Position numbers and translations under genes: made by a program
Assembly: GCF_014695775.1 (NCBI RefSeq)
Contig: NZ_JACJOX010000007.1
Location: forward strand, 1 to 59,758
DNA from: Leptolyngbya sp. FACHB-60
GTDB lineage: Bacteria; Cyanobacteriota; Cyanobacteriia; Phormidesmidales; Phormidesmidaceae
Reading direction: 5' to 3'
Length of the DNA stretch: 59,758 nt
Notes under the pieces: generated by a model
What the model was told of the DNA's origin: nothing
The model's database searches: none
Seen by the model: only the letters and a program-made list of their open reading frames with translations
In this document: piece by piece, positions 43,752 to 51,850 of the stretch
How positions within the stretch are numbered: the first letter of the stretch is position 1
Layout of the letters: the number at the start of each line of letters is the position of its first letter

Positions 43752-43803
43752 CCTCTATATTTGGGATAGAAATTTCTCCCTATATATATAGAGGAGGGTT
43801 TTT
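43752..43803 (+). terminator. terminator-like hairpin after the RTX gene
   Basis: CCTCTATAT (43752-43760) pairs with ATATAGAGG (43786-43794) around inner GGGA/TCCC, followed by AGGGTTTTTG. The rest of the gap to 44088 shows no gene. Confidence 0.6.
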
Positions 43804-44087
43804 GAGTCTGGCCTTAAGGTGTAGTCAGGCACAGTCGATTGAAGGCAAGGGTAAGCAGCTTTGGCCAAGCCAAATTTCAAGGCAAATCAAAGCTTAGAGT
43901 ATCAACTTTAGAGAGCAAATTTTTGCTTAAGAGCTGGCCATTTTTGGCCAGATTTTGGGCTGTTTTTTGCTGCTCCGACTTCGTTTGATGCTGCTGTATA
44001 TTACCCTTTCGCCAGCAAAATCAAAGAAGTGTTTACCTCTGAGATTAAGCTTAATTCTGTAGTCACCCAAAAACACCAGAGGAACCT

Positions 44088-44780
44088 ATGTTTTTCCATA
44101 AAAAAGATCCTGTTCATACCGTTCAAGTTAATGAGGCCGATCCTGTATTTGCTCAACTGCTGCTAGAGCAGTTTGGTGGGGCCACCGGTGAACTCACGGC
44201 TGCTCTTCAATACTGGGTACAATCCTTCCACGTTGAAGACCCCAGCATTAAAGACATGCTCCAAGACATTGCGATCGAAGAGTTTGGCCACTTAGAAATG
44301 GTGGGTAAGCTTATCGAGATTCACACCAAAAATACCGACCAAACCCCAGCCTACAACAGCACACTCTTTGCTGTTCGCGGCATCGGGCCTCACTTCCTCG
44401 ACAGCCAGGGCAGTAGCTGGACAGCCAGCTACATCAATGAAGGTGGGGATGTCGTTAGAGACCTGCGCGCCAACATTGCGGCGGAAGCTGGTGCTCGCCA
44501 GACCTATGAATCGCTGATTAAACTAGCTACCGATGAGGGCACCAAAAAAACCCTCACCCATCTGCTAACGCGGGAAATTTCTCACACTAAGATGTTTATG
44601 AACGCCTTAGATGCGATGGGTAAGCTGACCGATCCAATGTTTGGCAACATTCAGCCCGACGAAACGGTAAACCTTTACTACAATCTCTCTACCGATGACA
44701 GCGGTAAAGATGAGCGTGGCCCCTGGAACTCTGAGCCTGACTTTAAGTATATTGCTGACCCAGTTGCATCTCGGAACTAA
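44088..44780 (+). CDS. manganese catalase family protein, 230 aa
   Basis: This is a non-haem dimanganese catalase of the ferritin-like fold that disproportionates H2O2. Metal ligands are visible in order: Glu35 (GATGELTAALQY), Glu65 and His68 (IEEFGHLE), Glu133 (AAEAGARQ) and His166 (REISHTKMF). It is somewhat shorter than the roughly 270-residue Lactobacillus enzyme. The ATG follows CAGAGGAAC. It lies in the surface/stress cluster after the RTX gene and ends with a strong terminator at 44856-44896. Confidence 0.9.
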   Translation: MFFHKKDPVHTVQVNEADPVFAQLLLEQFGGATGELTAALQYWVQSFHVEDPSIKDMLQDIAIEEFGHLEMVGKLIEIHTKNTDQTPAYNSTLFAVRGIGPHFLDSQGSSWTASYINEGGDVVRDLRANIAAEAGARQTYESLIKLATDEGTKKTLTHLLTREISHTKMFMNALDAMGKLTDPMFGNIQPDETVNLYYNLSTDDSGKDERGPWNSEPDFKYIADPVASRN

Positions 44781-44855
44781 GGCTGAATTGACCTCTCTTC
44801 AGGATGTCTATATCCTTGAGCGAGAGTAGATAAGTCTATTCTGTATACTCTTTAG

Positions 44856-44896
44856 ACCACCTTCGGTACTTCATTAAGTATCGGAGGTGGTTTTTT
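44856..44896 (+). terminator. rho-independent terminator of the Mn-catalase gene
   Basis: ACCACC and AAGTA/TACTT pairs (44856-44871 with 44876-44890) form an imperfect stem of about 15 bp, followed by TTTTTTC. Confidence 0.85.
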
Positions 44897-44924
44897 CTAT
44901 GTCTACCAGTCACAATTGCAATAA

Positions 44925-44960
44925 AAAAGGAGGGTTCGCTAGTTAACGAACCTTCCTTTT
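44925..44960 (-). terminator. rho-independent terminator of the 44992-45303 gene
   Basis: AAAAGGAGGGTTCG (44925-44938) pairs with CGAACCTTCCTTTT (44947-44960) with one G-U. On the minus strand a TTTTTTATT tract follows. Confidence 0.85.
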
Positions 44961-44991
44961 CTGGTAACTATCAAATGTGACAACCTCTGCT

Positions 44992-45303
44992 TTAGTAGCG
45001 AGGATTGTTGGTGGAGGTTGTGGTAGTGCGATCGGCGTAGCTAACCCGGTTGTCGTTGTCGCGATCTTTTCCTTTCAGACCCGCTAGACCGGCTAGACCA
45101 ATAAGACCCAACCAACCCCAGTCAAATCCGTCGTTATTGTCGTTGGTGGTAGTCGTGGTGCCAATACCGTCGGTAGTAGTAGTACCAACCCCGTCGCTAC
45201 CGGTAGTGGTTTGAGCAGACGCGGGCAGGATGGAAGGCAGAACGGCAAGGCTTACGGCGAGAGCGCCAGTACCTAGCCAAGTAGCCAAGGATTTATTTTT
45301 CAT
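44992..45303 (-). CDS. small secreted WGxxGxxE-type protein, 103 aa
   Basis: A signal peptide (MKNKSLATWLGTGALAVSLA, cleavage near PASAQ) is followed by Thr/Gly/Asp-rich repeats (GVGTTTTDGIGTTTTT), then FDWGWLGLIGLAGLAGLKGK with a basic-acidic tail (DRDNDNRVSYADRTTTT). The signal peptide and W-G-hydrophobic segment are close to the 39770-40219 product, so the two are paralogues. No function is known. A terminator at 44925-44960 follows. It lies convergent to the Mn-catalase gene. Confidence 0.7.
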   Translation of the reverse strand: MKNKSLATWLGTGALAVSLAVLPSILPASAQTTTGSDGVGTTTTDGIGTTTTTNDNNDGFDWGWLGLIGLAGLAGLKGKDRDNDNRVSYADRTTTTSTNNPRY

Positions 45304-45533
45304 GGGAGAAACCTCAAGAAATAGCTGTTAGTGAAATGGAGCAACGCAGACGTGGCATCAACACAAACGATTGATACCTAATCTAGATTTCCTATACCCT
45401 CATAGTATGTTTTTCCTCTCGACCTGCTATTTGCCGTTGGATGGAGATTGATTCTATTTACTCTGGCTTAGAAGACAGTGGCTGGATCGTTTTAGGCTCT
45501 ACCCTTACTCATAGTTAATTAGACATCGAACCT

Positions 45534-46006
45534 ATGAGGGAGCCCACATCTATACAGGTAGTTCAGCACCTACGGCGCGCTAACCAGGTAGCTCAAGCGG
45601 CTATGGCCCAGGGGCACCATCCTTTTGGGGCTATCTTGGTAGCTCCAGACCACGCCACTGTCCTGCTAAAGCAAGGCAACATCGATACGGTGAACCACGC
45701 CGAATCGACCTTGATGCGGCGCGCCTACGCTAAGTTTGAACCCGATTTTTTATGGAACTGCACGCTTTACACGACGGTGGAGCCCTGTGTGCTGGGGCGC
45801 AGTATTGGGCTAATGTGGGGCGGCTGGTCTACGGCATTGCAGAAAAACAGCTGCTGGCGCTCACGGGCAACCACGCTGAAAACCCCACGCTAGATGTGCC
45901 CTGTCGCTATGTGTTTGAGCGGGGTCAAAAGGCGATCGCCGTCTGGGGGCCGATCGCTGAGGTGGAAGTAGAAATTGTCGCCCTCCACCGCGGCTTTTGG
46001 AGGTGA
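45534..46006 (+). pseudogene. CMP/dCMP-type nucleoside deaminase broken by a small deletion
   Basis: The first frame (MREPTSIQVVQHLRRANQVA...) carries the zinc-site NHAESTL (His55, Glu57) and EPC (Cys85). It then shifts at about 45784-45793 to nonsense. The other frame (to 46006) continues CAGAQYWANVGRLVYGIAEK and PTLDVPCRYVFERGQ, which is the missing C-terminal half. Restoring EPCVMCAGAQ requires 7 bases (as in GTGATGT, between TGTG repeats). The deletion removes the second Cys of the zinc PCxxC motif, so the product is inactive if the sequence is correct. Confidence 0.85.
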
Positions 46007-46047
46007 GTAGCCTGATGGTTTTAGTCATGAGGACAATAGCCAACTGA

Positions 46048-46941
46048 TTAACTTGATTTTGGTGGATTGGAGCTATTAGCCTTTTTGTGATGCATCAAAG
46101 TTGTCAGCGCTCTCGATAACTCAGCCTCGTCTTTCAAAGCTTGTGCGAGGCGTTCTGACAATTCTCCAAGAACAACTCGGATACTACTGGCTAGCTCTAA
46201 GCAGTCCTCATCTGACAATGCATGCACTCCTTCACTCAAAGCACTGTGTAAGAGTAAGAGCGGGCTATGTCCATTGATCAGTAAACTTTCTGGCACTGCA
46301 TTCCTCGTCATATCAAGCGCTCGACTGAATTGCGTTTCTTGCACAGCGTCCCGCAAAATCTGAATTTTGTCCAATGGCAATGATATCTTCTCTGAAACCT
46401 TTATAATTTCTTTAAGAATACGATTTTTTTGATTTTCTACCACGCGCCGATAATAGACAAAAGCACCTATTCCTAGGCCTTGATTTTCACATCTTCTTCC
46501 TTTTAGGAAAATATCTCGATCAGGACCTATTAGCTTAATCAGACGAGATGGAGTTGGTGGTCCAAAGGGCGGCGACTCGCCAAATTTGTATATTTCTCCA
46601 GTAGGTTGCTCTATATGATCCATCTTCACAGCTAAAGAATAATGTTTTTCAGTCTGCCGACAGTTCGAGCATTGATAAGTCAAAAAGAAAAATTTGTAAT
46701 GAGCAGCGGTATAGCGTTTATCGGTAGAAACACATCTAAAAAATCGAATTCCATCGCAGACTTCACTAGCACAATGCAACTGAATTTCTGGAGTATTAAG
46801 AATTGGAGTGTAACTAGGTTGAATCACAGCCAGATCACTGACGCGAGCAACTTGGTTTGGGGGGCTGTCCTCGAAAAATTCCGAGAGCAAACTGTCCTGT
46901 GGCTCTACCTGAACTTCATCTGCGTCTGAACCCGTGCTCAT
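46048..46941 (-). CDS. hypothetical protein with a zinc-ribbon-like Cys cluster, 297 aa
   Basis: No family is recognised. Residues 55-95 contain Cys pairs (LHCASEVCDG, FFRC and YQCSNCR), a possible zinc ribbon. The central part reads FGPPTPSRLIKLIGPDRDIF and IGAFVYYRRVVENQK, resembling a structured core found in other uncharacterised proteins. The C-terminus is helical and charged. It is more AT-rich than its neighbours and lacks HIP1 sites, so it may be acquired. Some DUF4145-like proteins have similar parts. It stands alone between a pseudogene and the GNAT gene. Confidence 0.55.
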   Translation of the reverse strand: MSTGSDADEVQVEPQDSLLSEFFEDSPPNQVARVSDLAVIQPSYTPILNTPEIQLHCASEVCDGIRFFRCVSTDKRYTAAHYKFFFLTYQCSNCRQTEKHYSLAVKMDHIEQPTGEIYKFGESPPFGPPTPSRLIKLIGPDRDIFLKGRRCENQGLGIGAFVYYRRVVENQKNRILKEIIKVSEKISLPLDKIQILRDAVQETQFSRALDMTRNAVPESLLINGHSPLLLLHSALSEGVHALSDEDCLELASSIRVVLGELSERLAQALKDEAELSRALTTLMHHKKANSSNPPKSS

Positions 46942-47030
46942 CTTATACTCCTCAAATCTTATTTACCGAGACGGCTCACTCATGATTGTAGTCAGCGCCT
47001 GGCACGACATTGCAACTTCACCAGTGGGTT

Positions 47031-47615
47031 TCAACAGCCTGTTGCACCACGGTTGCTATGCAGTGGCGCAATGCGACGCTCCCACTGCTCCTTCGTAATG
47101 CGCCAATCTACCTCGTTCCAACCTCGCTTAGACATCCATGGAGAACCTGAACGAATAGCGACGACTTCTGCGCCAACCCACTCTGCCAATCGGGCGATTC
47201 GCTTATTCGCGCTTACGGTAGAACCGGAAATTACATCCAGCTTTAATTCCTGAAACCCAAAATTGAGCAGAGCACGCCCCACTTCTATTGCGTAGGCATA
47301 GCGGCCCCAATAGTTGGGTGCAAGTTCGATGCCTAATTGCATCTCACCAGCGGGGCACCGTGCTCCCCGCAGTCCGCAGCAGCCGACGAGCGCTTTAGGT
47401 TTTTGTTGTTGCACGATCGCGAGTTGGTAATTGGTGCGGGGGCGATCGGTAGCCCAGCTCAGGAATGTGTCAAACAAACGTTTTGCCTGTTCGGCATTGG
47501 CGTCACTTGGTTCGTAAAAAGTTTGGCTGCGTGGATCGGCTTGATAGTCTAGAAATGAAGGTCGATCCAACTCAACAAAATCACGCAACAGAAATCTTCT
47601 AGTCACGATTTCCAT
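47031..47615 (-). CDS. GNAT-family N-acetyltransferase, RimJ/RimL-like, 194 aa
   Basis: The Acetyltransf_3-type fold reads from VTRRFLLRDFVELDRPSFLD to YQLAIVQQQKPKALVGCCGL (the beta4 core), EMQLGIELAPNYWGRYAYAI (the acetyl-CoA pyrophosphate loop, Q/RxxGxG/A-like as YWGRYAYA) and FGFQELKLDVISGSTVSANK, then RIARLAEWVGAEV. The acceptor is unknown; ribosomal or small-molecule amines are family-level options. The downstream gene on the same strand is the 46048-46941 hypothetical. Confidence 0.8.
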   Translation of the reverse strand: MEIVTRRFLLRDFVELDRPSFLDYQADPRSQTFYEPSDANAEQAKRLFDTFLSWATDRPRTNYQLAIVQQQKPKALVGCCGLRGARCPAGEMQLGIELAPNYWGRYAYAIEVGRALLNFGFQELKLDVISGSTVSANKRIARLAEWVGAEVVAIRSGSPWMSKRGWNEVDWRITKEQWERRIAPLHSNRGATGC

Positions 47616-47731
47616 ATCAGCGAACCTAATATTAAAATTGTCGAAAACCGCAGACTCAAGATCGAGCGGTTTTGAGTCCGCCCATCATGTTTTCCTTGCG
47701 TTTTCAGAAGGCAGGCTTTGAAGATGCAGCC

Positions 47732-48217
47732 TTAACCGCGGTGCGCCGCCTTGATCGCAGCAACGTCGATCTTTTTCATTTGCATCATTGCGTCAAACGC
47801 GCGCTTGGCGGCAGCGGGATCGGGATCGGTGACCGCTTTGGTCAGGGCGATCGGCGTAATCTGCCAGGACAATCCCCATTTGTCCCTACACCAGCCGCAC
47901 GCGCTCTCCTCGCCGCCGTTGCCGACAATCGCGTTCCAGTAGCGATCGGTCTCGGCTTGGTCATCGGTTGCGACCTGAAACGAGAATGATTCGTTGTGCT
48001 TAAACGCAGGGCCGCCATTGAGCCCGAGGCAGGGAATTCCCATCACTGTAAACTCGACCGTTAACACATCCCCTTTTTTCCCAGACGGAAAGTCTCCCGG
48101 CGCGAGGTGCACCGCGTCAACGGATGAATCGGGAAAGGTCTCGGCGTAAAACTGCGCCGCATCCTCGGCATCGCCATTGTACCAAAGGCAAATTGTGTTC
48201 TTTGCTGCTTTCACCAT
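47732..48217 (-). CDS. VOC-family protein, PhnB/3-demethylubiquinone-methyltransferase-like, 161 aa
   Basis: The glyoxalase/VOC fold of the PhnB-like group starts MVKAAKNTICLWYNGDAEDA and contains FYAETFPDSSVDAVHLAPGD, VEFTVMGIPCLGLNGGPAFK and SACGWCRDKWGLSWQITP. Such proteins usually lack a defined enzyme assignment. The ATG at 48217 fits the conserved N-terminus; the longer frame to 48277 is not needed. A small ORF ends 2 bases upstream of this start (TGACATG), implying coupling. Confidence 0.85.
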   Translation of the reverse strand: MVKAAKNTICLWYNGDAEDAAQFYAETFPDSSVDAVHLAPGDFPSGKKGDVLTVEFTVMGIPCLGLNGGPAFKHNESFSFQVATDDQAETDRYWNAIVGNGGEESACGWCRDKWGLSWQITPIALTKAVTDPDPAAAKRAFDAMMQMKKIDVAAIKAAHRG

Positions 48218-48218
48218 G

Positions 48219-48377
48219 TCACTTCTCCATTGTGATGGGCCACCCGAAATCGGAGTTAATAATGCGATCGCAGTCAAAGAGCATCAGCTCGGCATACTTT
48301 TCTGCGTCAATATACGGCAAATTCGTACCATTCTGGCGCTGCTTCAGTGTGCTGCGCATAGGCGGAATAACTCGCAT
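48219..48377 (-). CDS. small hypothetical protein, 52 aa, directly upstream of the VOC gene
   Basis: The minus-strand frame reads MRVIPPMRSTLKQRQNGTNL and continues PYIDAEKYAELMLFDCDRII to FGWPITMEK with its TGA next to the VOC ATG. The composition is protein-like and the spacing is operon-like. No family is recognised; it could also be the remnant of a longer gene. Confidence 0.4.
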   Translation of the reverse strand: MRVIPPMRSTLKQRQNGTNLPYIDAEKYAELMLFDCDRIINSDFGWPITMEK

Positions 48378-48414
48378 TTGGCTTACTTTCTCTCTTTACT
48401 TCTGAATGACATCT

Positions 48415-48606
48415 TTAGTCAGAGCAATTAACCAGAGCTTGCGTTAAAAAATTGACCTTCGAGGGGGAGTTAGTCTGGAAATTGTTTAGTATGACTTCCA
48501 AGAATAGGGCGTTATACAGATCTTGCTCTGCATGGTAGATCTCGTACGGGGTGCTATGTAAATAATTCAGCAATTCTTCATTGCAGGTAGCGCAGTCTAG
48601 CTCCAT
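48415..48606 (-). CDS. possible small hypothetical protein, 63 aa
   Basis: The frame from the ATG at 48606 (MELDCATCNEELLNYLHSTP) encodes two Cys in a CxxC and a helical acidic rest (YEIYHAEQDLYNALFLEVIL). An upstream in-frame ATG at 48669 gives 84 residues. It may belong to the same minus-strand series as the 48219-48377 and VOC genes. No family is recognised. Confidence 0.3.
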   Translation of the reverse strand: MELDCATCNEELLNYLHSTPYEIYHAEQDLYNALFLEVILNNFQTNSPSKVNFLTQALVNCSD

Positions 48607-48669
48607 GTTGGTTGGGTCACTGCGCTTTAGAGGAACTGCTACCCATTGATCCGGGGGCAGACTACCCAT

Positions 48670-49239
48670 TCATCTGGGGTTGATTCAGCGGCGGCTTCGG
48701 CATCGTAGGAGATAGCAACCTTACGTTCACCCACCCGTCAGCAGCACATGTCAGAGCAGACGATTAAATGTCACACCAGCGCTATCTTTGCGGTGCGTTC
48801 CCGTTGTCTCTCCTCGATAGAGAATTACTCCCCAAAATTGACCTAAGGTGGTGAACAGTTCCTTGCCTTTCGGTGGCTACCCGTTGGCAGACCTCAGCAG
48901 ACCGCAGCAACACGGCATTTTGGTTGCTGTGGTGCTTCAGGTGGTCTTTAGCCAGTGGGGTCTGATGAACTTTTTGTTTTCGACTACCCCCCTCAGCCTC
49001 AGTCCAAGGGCTACTTTGTTTAGGAATATCTTTACCGATGGTTGTAGTGGCGATGCTGGCCAATCGCCTCAATCTGCAAAATTTAGGGTCAGATTCTAGG
49101 AACCGCAACCCCACCGCACTGGCTACAGCCCCCCCGAGGGTGTTCGACTCGAACCTGTAATCTGAATGATGCTTTGCTTCGGTAAGGTCTTTACGATCGA
49201 AAGAGAATATCGATTATCTGTTGTTCTTACCGAATTGTT
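48670..49239. other. 570 bases without a recognisable gene
   Basis: All six frames are broken into short pieces, none of which resembles a known family. It may hold remnant DNA; a GGTTCGAGTC string on the minus strand near 49150 does not fold as a tRNA. The promoter of the SPL-like gene at 49240 is expected at the right end. Confidence 0.5.
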
Positions 49240-50346
49240 TTGACTCATTCGATCACAACCGCACCCACTGTTGAGGGTACTCAACCGGCCACCCTCAATA
49301 CCGCTTACCGCCGCCGTCGGTGGCTGCCAGAGCAAGTCTTGTTTACTCCTGCCGCCCTAGACGAGCCTTGGGGACAGCAAATTTTAGAGCGAGTGCAAGC
49401 ACTCGACCTACCCGTGGAATATCTCAAGCAAAATCGCCTGACCGGCCTGCGGGGAGACACCGAGCGCGAGACCTATGCGATCGCCAAGCGCACCCTGGCT
49501 GTGGTCACCGCACCGGCTAGCCAGCTCAAGTTGACGCCAATTCCGCCCTCGGCCGACTGGCAGTTTCATCTGGCCCAGGGCTGCCCGGCCCACTGCCAAT
49601 ACTGCTACCTGGCGGGCAGTCTCCAGGGACCACCCGTGATTCGCGCGTATGCCAACCTGCCGCAGATTTTAGACAACCTCAAGCACTACGAGCACCCCGA
49701 TCGCCCCACCACCTACGAAGTTAGCTGCTACACCGACCCCTTGGGCATTGAGCACCTCACCGGCAGCCTGGCAGAGTGCATTCGCTACTTTGGCACGCGC
49801 GATCGCGCTCACCTGCGCTGGGTCTCTAAGTTTGACCAGGTAGACGACCTGTTGGCCCTGCCCCACCACGGCCGCACTCGCTGCCGCTTCAGCATCAATG
49901 CCGCCTCTGTTTCCCGACTATTAGAGGGGGGCACAGCCTCGGTAGCGGAGCGATTGCAGGCCATTCGCAAGTTAGCCCTGCCGGTAGAGCAGGGCGGCGG
50001 TGGCTACCCAGTGGGGCTGGTGATCGCGCCGATTATGCCGATTGAGCACTGGCAAGACGAGTATGGCCAGCTCCTGGAGGAGGCTGCCAGCGCCCTCGAC
50101 TTTGACTGCGACCTCACCTTCGAGCTGATCTCCCACCGATTTACCCCTGGGTCGAAGGGGGTGCTAGAGCAGTGGTACCCCAACAGCAAGCTAGACCTAG
50201 ACGAGTCAACCCGCACCACCAAGCGCAACAAGTTTGGCGGCACCAAGTACGTCTACGATCGCGACACCATGACCGAGCTGCGCACCTTTTTTGAAGGGGC
50301 GATCGCGCGGTGGTTTCCCCAGGGCAAAATTCTCTACTGGACTTAG
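49240..50346 (+). CDS. spore photoproduct lyase (SPL)-like radical SAM protein, 368 aa
   Basis: The radical SAM cluster motif CPAHCQYC (Cx3Cx2C) is at residues 115-122. The surrounding sequence (FHLAQGCPAHCQYCYLAGSL; PTTYEVSCYTDPLGIEHLTG; HLRWVSKFDQVDDLL) matches the SPL family, which in Bacillus repairs the spore photoproduct in UV-damaged DNA. Cyanobacteria do not sporulate; their SPL-like members may act on other thymine lesions or another substrate. The TTG start reads MTHSITTAPTVEGT before the conserved RRRRWLPEQVLF. It stands alone. Confidence 0.82.
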   Translation: MTHSITTAPTVEGTQPATLNTAYRRRRWLPEQVLFTPAALDEPWGQQILERVQALDLPVEYLKQNRLTGLRGDTERETYAIAKRTLAVVTAPASQLKLTPIPPSADWQFHLAQGCPAHCQYCYLAGSLQGPPVIRAYANLPQILDNLKHYEHPDRPTTYEVSCYTDPLGIEHLTGSLAECIRYFGTRDRAHLRWVSKFDQVDDLLALPHHGRTRCRFSINAASVSRLLEGGTASVAERLQAIRKLALPVEQGGGGYPVGLVIAPIMPIEHWQDEYGQLLEEAASALDFDCDLTFELISHRFTPGSKGVLEQWYPNSKLDLDESTRTTKRNKFGGTKYVYDRDTMTELRTFFEGAIARWFPQGKILYWT

Positions 50347-50383
50347 TAGGTTGTTAAGCCAGAGATGACAGATTGATGGGGTA

Positions 50384-50445
50384 CAAGGTTCAAGGTTCAG
50401 GGTGCATGACCTGCCTTGAACCCTAAACCCTAGACCGTCAAACTG
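50384..50445. repeat. dispersed repeat, copy 1 (GGTTCAGGGT...GCATGA...CCTTGAACCC)
   Basis: AGGTTCAAGGTTCAGGGT is opposed by CTTGAACCCTAAACCC around GCATGACCTGC. A second copy with a perfect 18-bp stem and loop GGCATGATTTG lies at 58405-58451. It truncates the GT2 remnant at 50446. Confidence 0.75.
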
Positions 50446-50571
50446 GTCTTCGCTCTGGTCAGACACAATGACCCGAAAGTTTTTGTAGGTCTGGGCGCAC
50501 AGACTGGTCAGGGTAATGGCCAAGGCATCAGTCAGGTTATAGGTGGGAATCAGGACGTCGATGGTGGGCAT
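50446..50571 (-). pseudogene. N-terminal fragment of a family 2 glycosyltransferase
   Basis: The frame reads MPTIDVLIPTYNLTDALAIT followed by LTSLCAQTYKNFRVIVSDQS, the start of a GT2 (GT-A) domain. It ends at residue 42, before the DXD motif, where the repeat at 50384-50445 begins. The extended frame then only encodes repeat sequence and reverse complement of the SPL-like gene. It is a truncated relic. Confidence 0.7.
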
Positions 50572-50722
50572 AGCAAGGTGAGGGGTAAGGGGGATTTTAG
50601 CAATCAAAATTCCCTAGGTAGAGTTAGGCTTTGCAGCTGTAGGGTGGGCAATGCCCACCCAAACCTCAGAGTAGGCGTACAGCGCTAGGGCATGATTTGC
50701 TTTATTGATGTACACCTAAAAC

Positions 50723-51601
50723 TCACTTAATTGACTTGACGGTCTTATTCTTCAAGCCTTCGCGGCTGTGGCGCAGGTCAGACAGCTGCCCAGTGGGCTC
50801 GCGCTTGAACTCGTCGGGCACCTGATCGCCCATTGGCCCTTTGCCGACGGTCACACCACCGTCGGCTAGCCACAGAGCACCAGTCACGTAGCTGGCCTCA
50901 TCCGACGCCAAAAAGGCGTAGACGTTGGCCATTTCTTCCGCCGTGCCTCGCCGACCCATGGGGGTCGCCTGAATTAGGGTTTCCTCCATCTGCTCATCCA
51001 TGGGGCCGGTCTCTTTGTGGGTCCAGGCCGTGTCGATTGCACCGGGACAGACGCAGTTAGCTCGCACGCCGTGCTTGGCCTGCTCCACCGCTACGCCCTT
51101 CATAAAGGAGTGCACCCAGCCTTTGGTGCCGCCGTAGACTGCATTTTGGGCCAGTCCGTTAAACCCGGCCTCTGAGCCAGCCGACACAATGTTGCCCCGG
51201 CTCTTTTGCAGATAGGACAGGGCGTATTTGGTCATCAAAAACGCCGAGCGAATGTTCATTTGAATAGTGCGATCGAACAGATCGACTGGGTAGTCTTGGG
51301 TTTCAGCGGTGACTAGAAATACCCCAGCATTGTTGACTAAAATATCGAGCTGGCCAAAGGCGTCGATCGCTGCCTGCACACAAGCCTCGGCCTCTTCAGT
51401 CTGGGAAATATCGCCTTTGTAGGTCACGACCTCGCCGCCGTGCTGCTGAATGGCTTGGGCGACATCCTCAATTGGGTCGTCGGGCAGGCCGTTGATCAGA
51501 ACCTTGGCCCCTTCAAGGGCAAATTTATGGGCGATCGCCTCGCCAATTCCGGTAGCAGCCCCGGTAATTACAGCCGCTTTGCCGTCTAAACGTCCAGTCA
51601 T
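50723..51601 (-). CDS. SDR-family oxidoreductase (glucose 1-dehydrogenase-like), 292 aa
   Basis: This is a classical short-chain dehydrogenase. The cofactor motif is TGAATGIGEAIA at residues 13-24 and NNAG at about 89-92. The catalytic Ser lies in VSAGSEAG; the Tyr-x3-Lys is YGGTKG (Tyr then Lys in the YxxxK spacing). VTGALWLADGGVTVGKG near 250 ends the fold, and a 30-residue extension follows. The substrate is unknown. The ATG at 51601 begins MTGRLDGKAAVITGA. The rhodopsin-transducer homologue lies divergently upstream, 249 bases away. Confidence 0.85.
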   Translation of the reverse strand: MTGRLDGKAAVITGAATGIGEAIAHKFALEGAKVLINGLPDDPIEDVAQAIQQHGGEVVTYKGDISQTEEAEACVQAAIDAFGQLDILVNNAGVFLVTAETQDYPVDLFDRTIQMNIRSAFLMTKYALSYLQKSRGNIVSAGSEAGFNGLAQNAVYGGTKGWVHSFMKGVAVEQAKHGVRANCVCPGAIDTAWTHKETGPMDEQMEETLIQATPMGRRGTAEEMANVYAFLASDEASYVTGALWLADGGVTVGKGPMGDQVPDEFKREPTGQLSDLRHSREGLKNKTVKSIK

Positions 51602-51850
51602 GGGTTAATCCTTAAATACTTCTAGTAAGCGCTCCTTTAGGATTAGAAGAACCAGCTGGAATTGCCTCTGTTAGAGGTGAGATTCAGCCGCCGCTTTTTC
51701 GTTTTGTAGACTGAAAATATTTCTTAGCGGGCTAATTTTAACGGCACCATCCCTTCTGAACCAGTTGATAAGATCGTCGAACTGGCTCCCCTGATAGACG
51801 TAAGCGTTGGGCAAAACCGCTAACCTCCTAGTAAATGCAGGAGAATTTTC

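Noticed and set aside
49130..49165. GGTTCGAGTC on the minus strand looks like a tRNA T-loop
   Set aside because: The flanking bases do not pair as a T-stem and no acceptor, D or anticodon arm can be formed.
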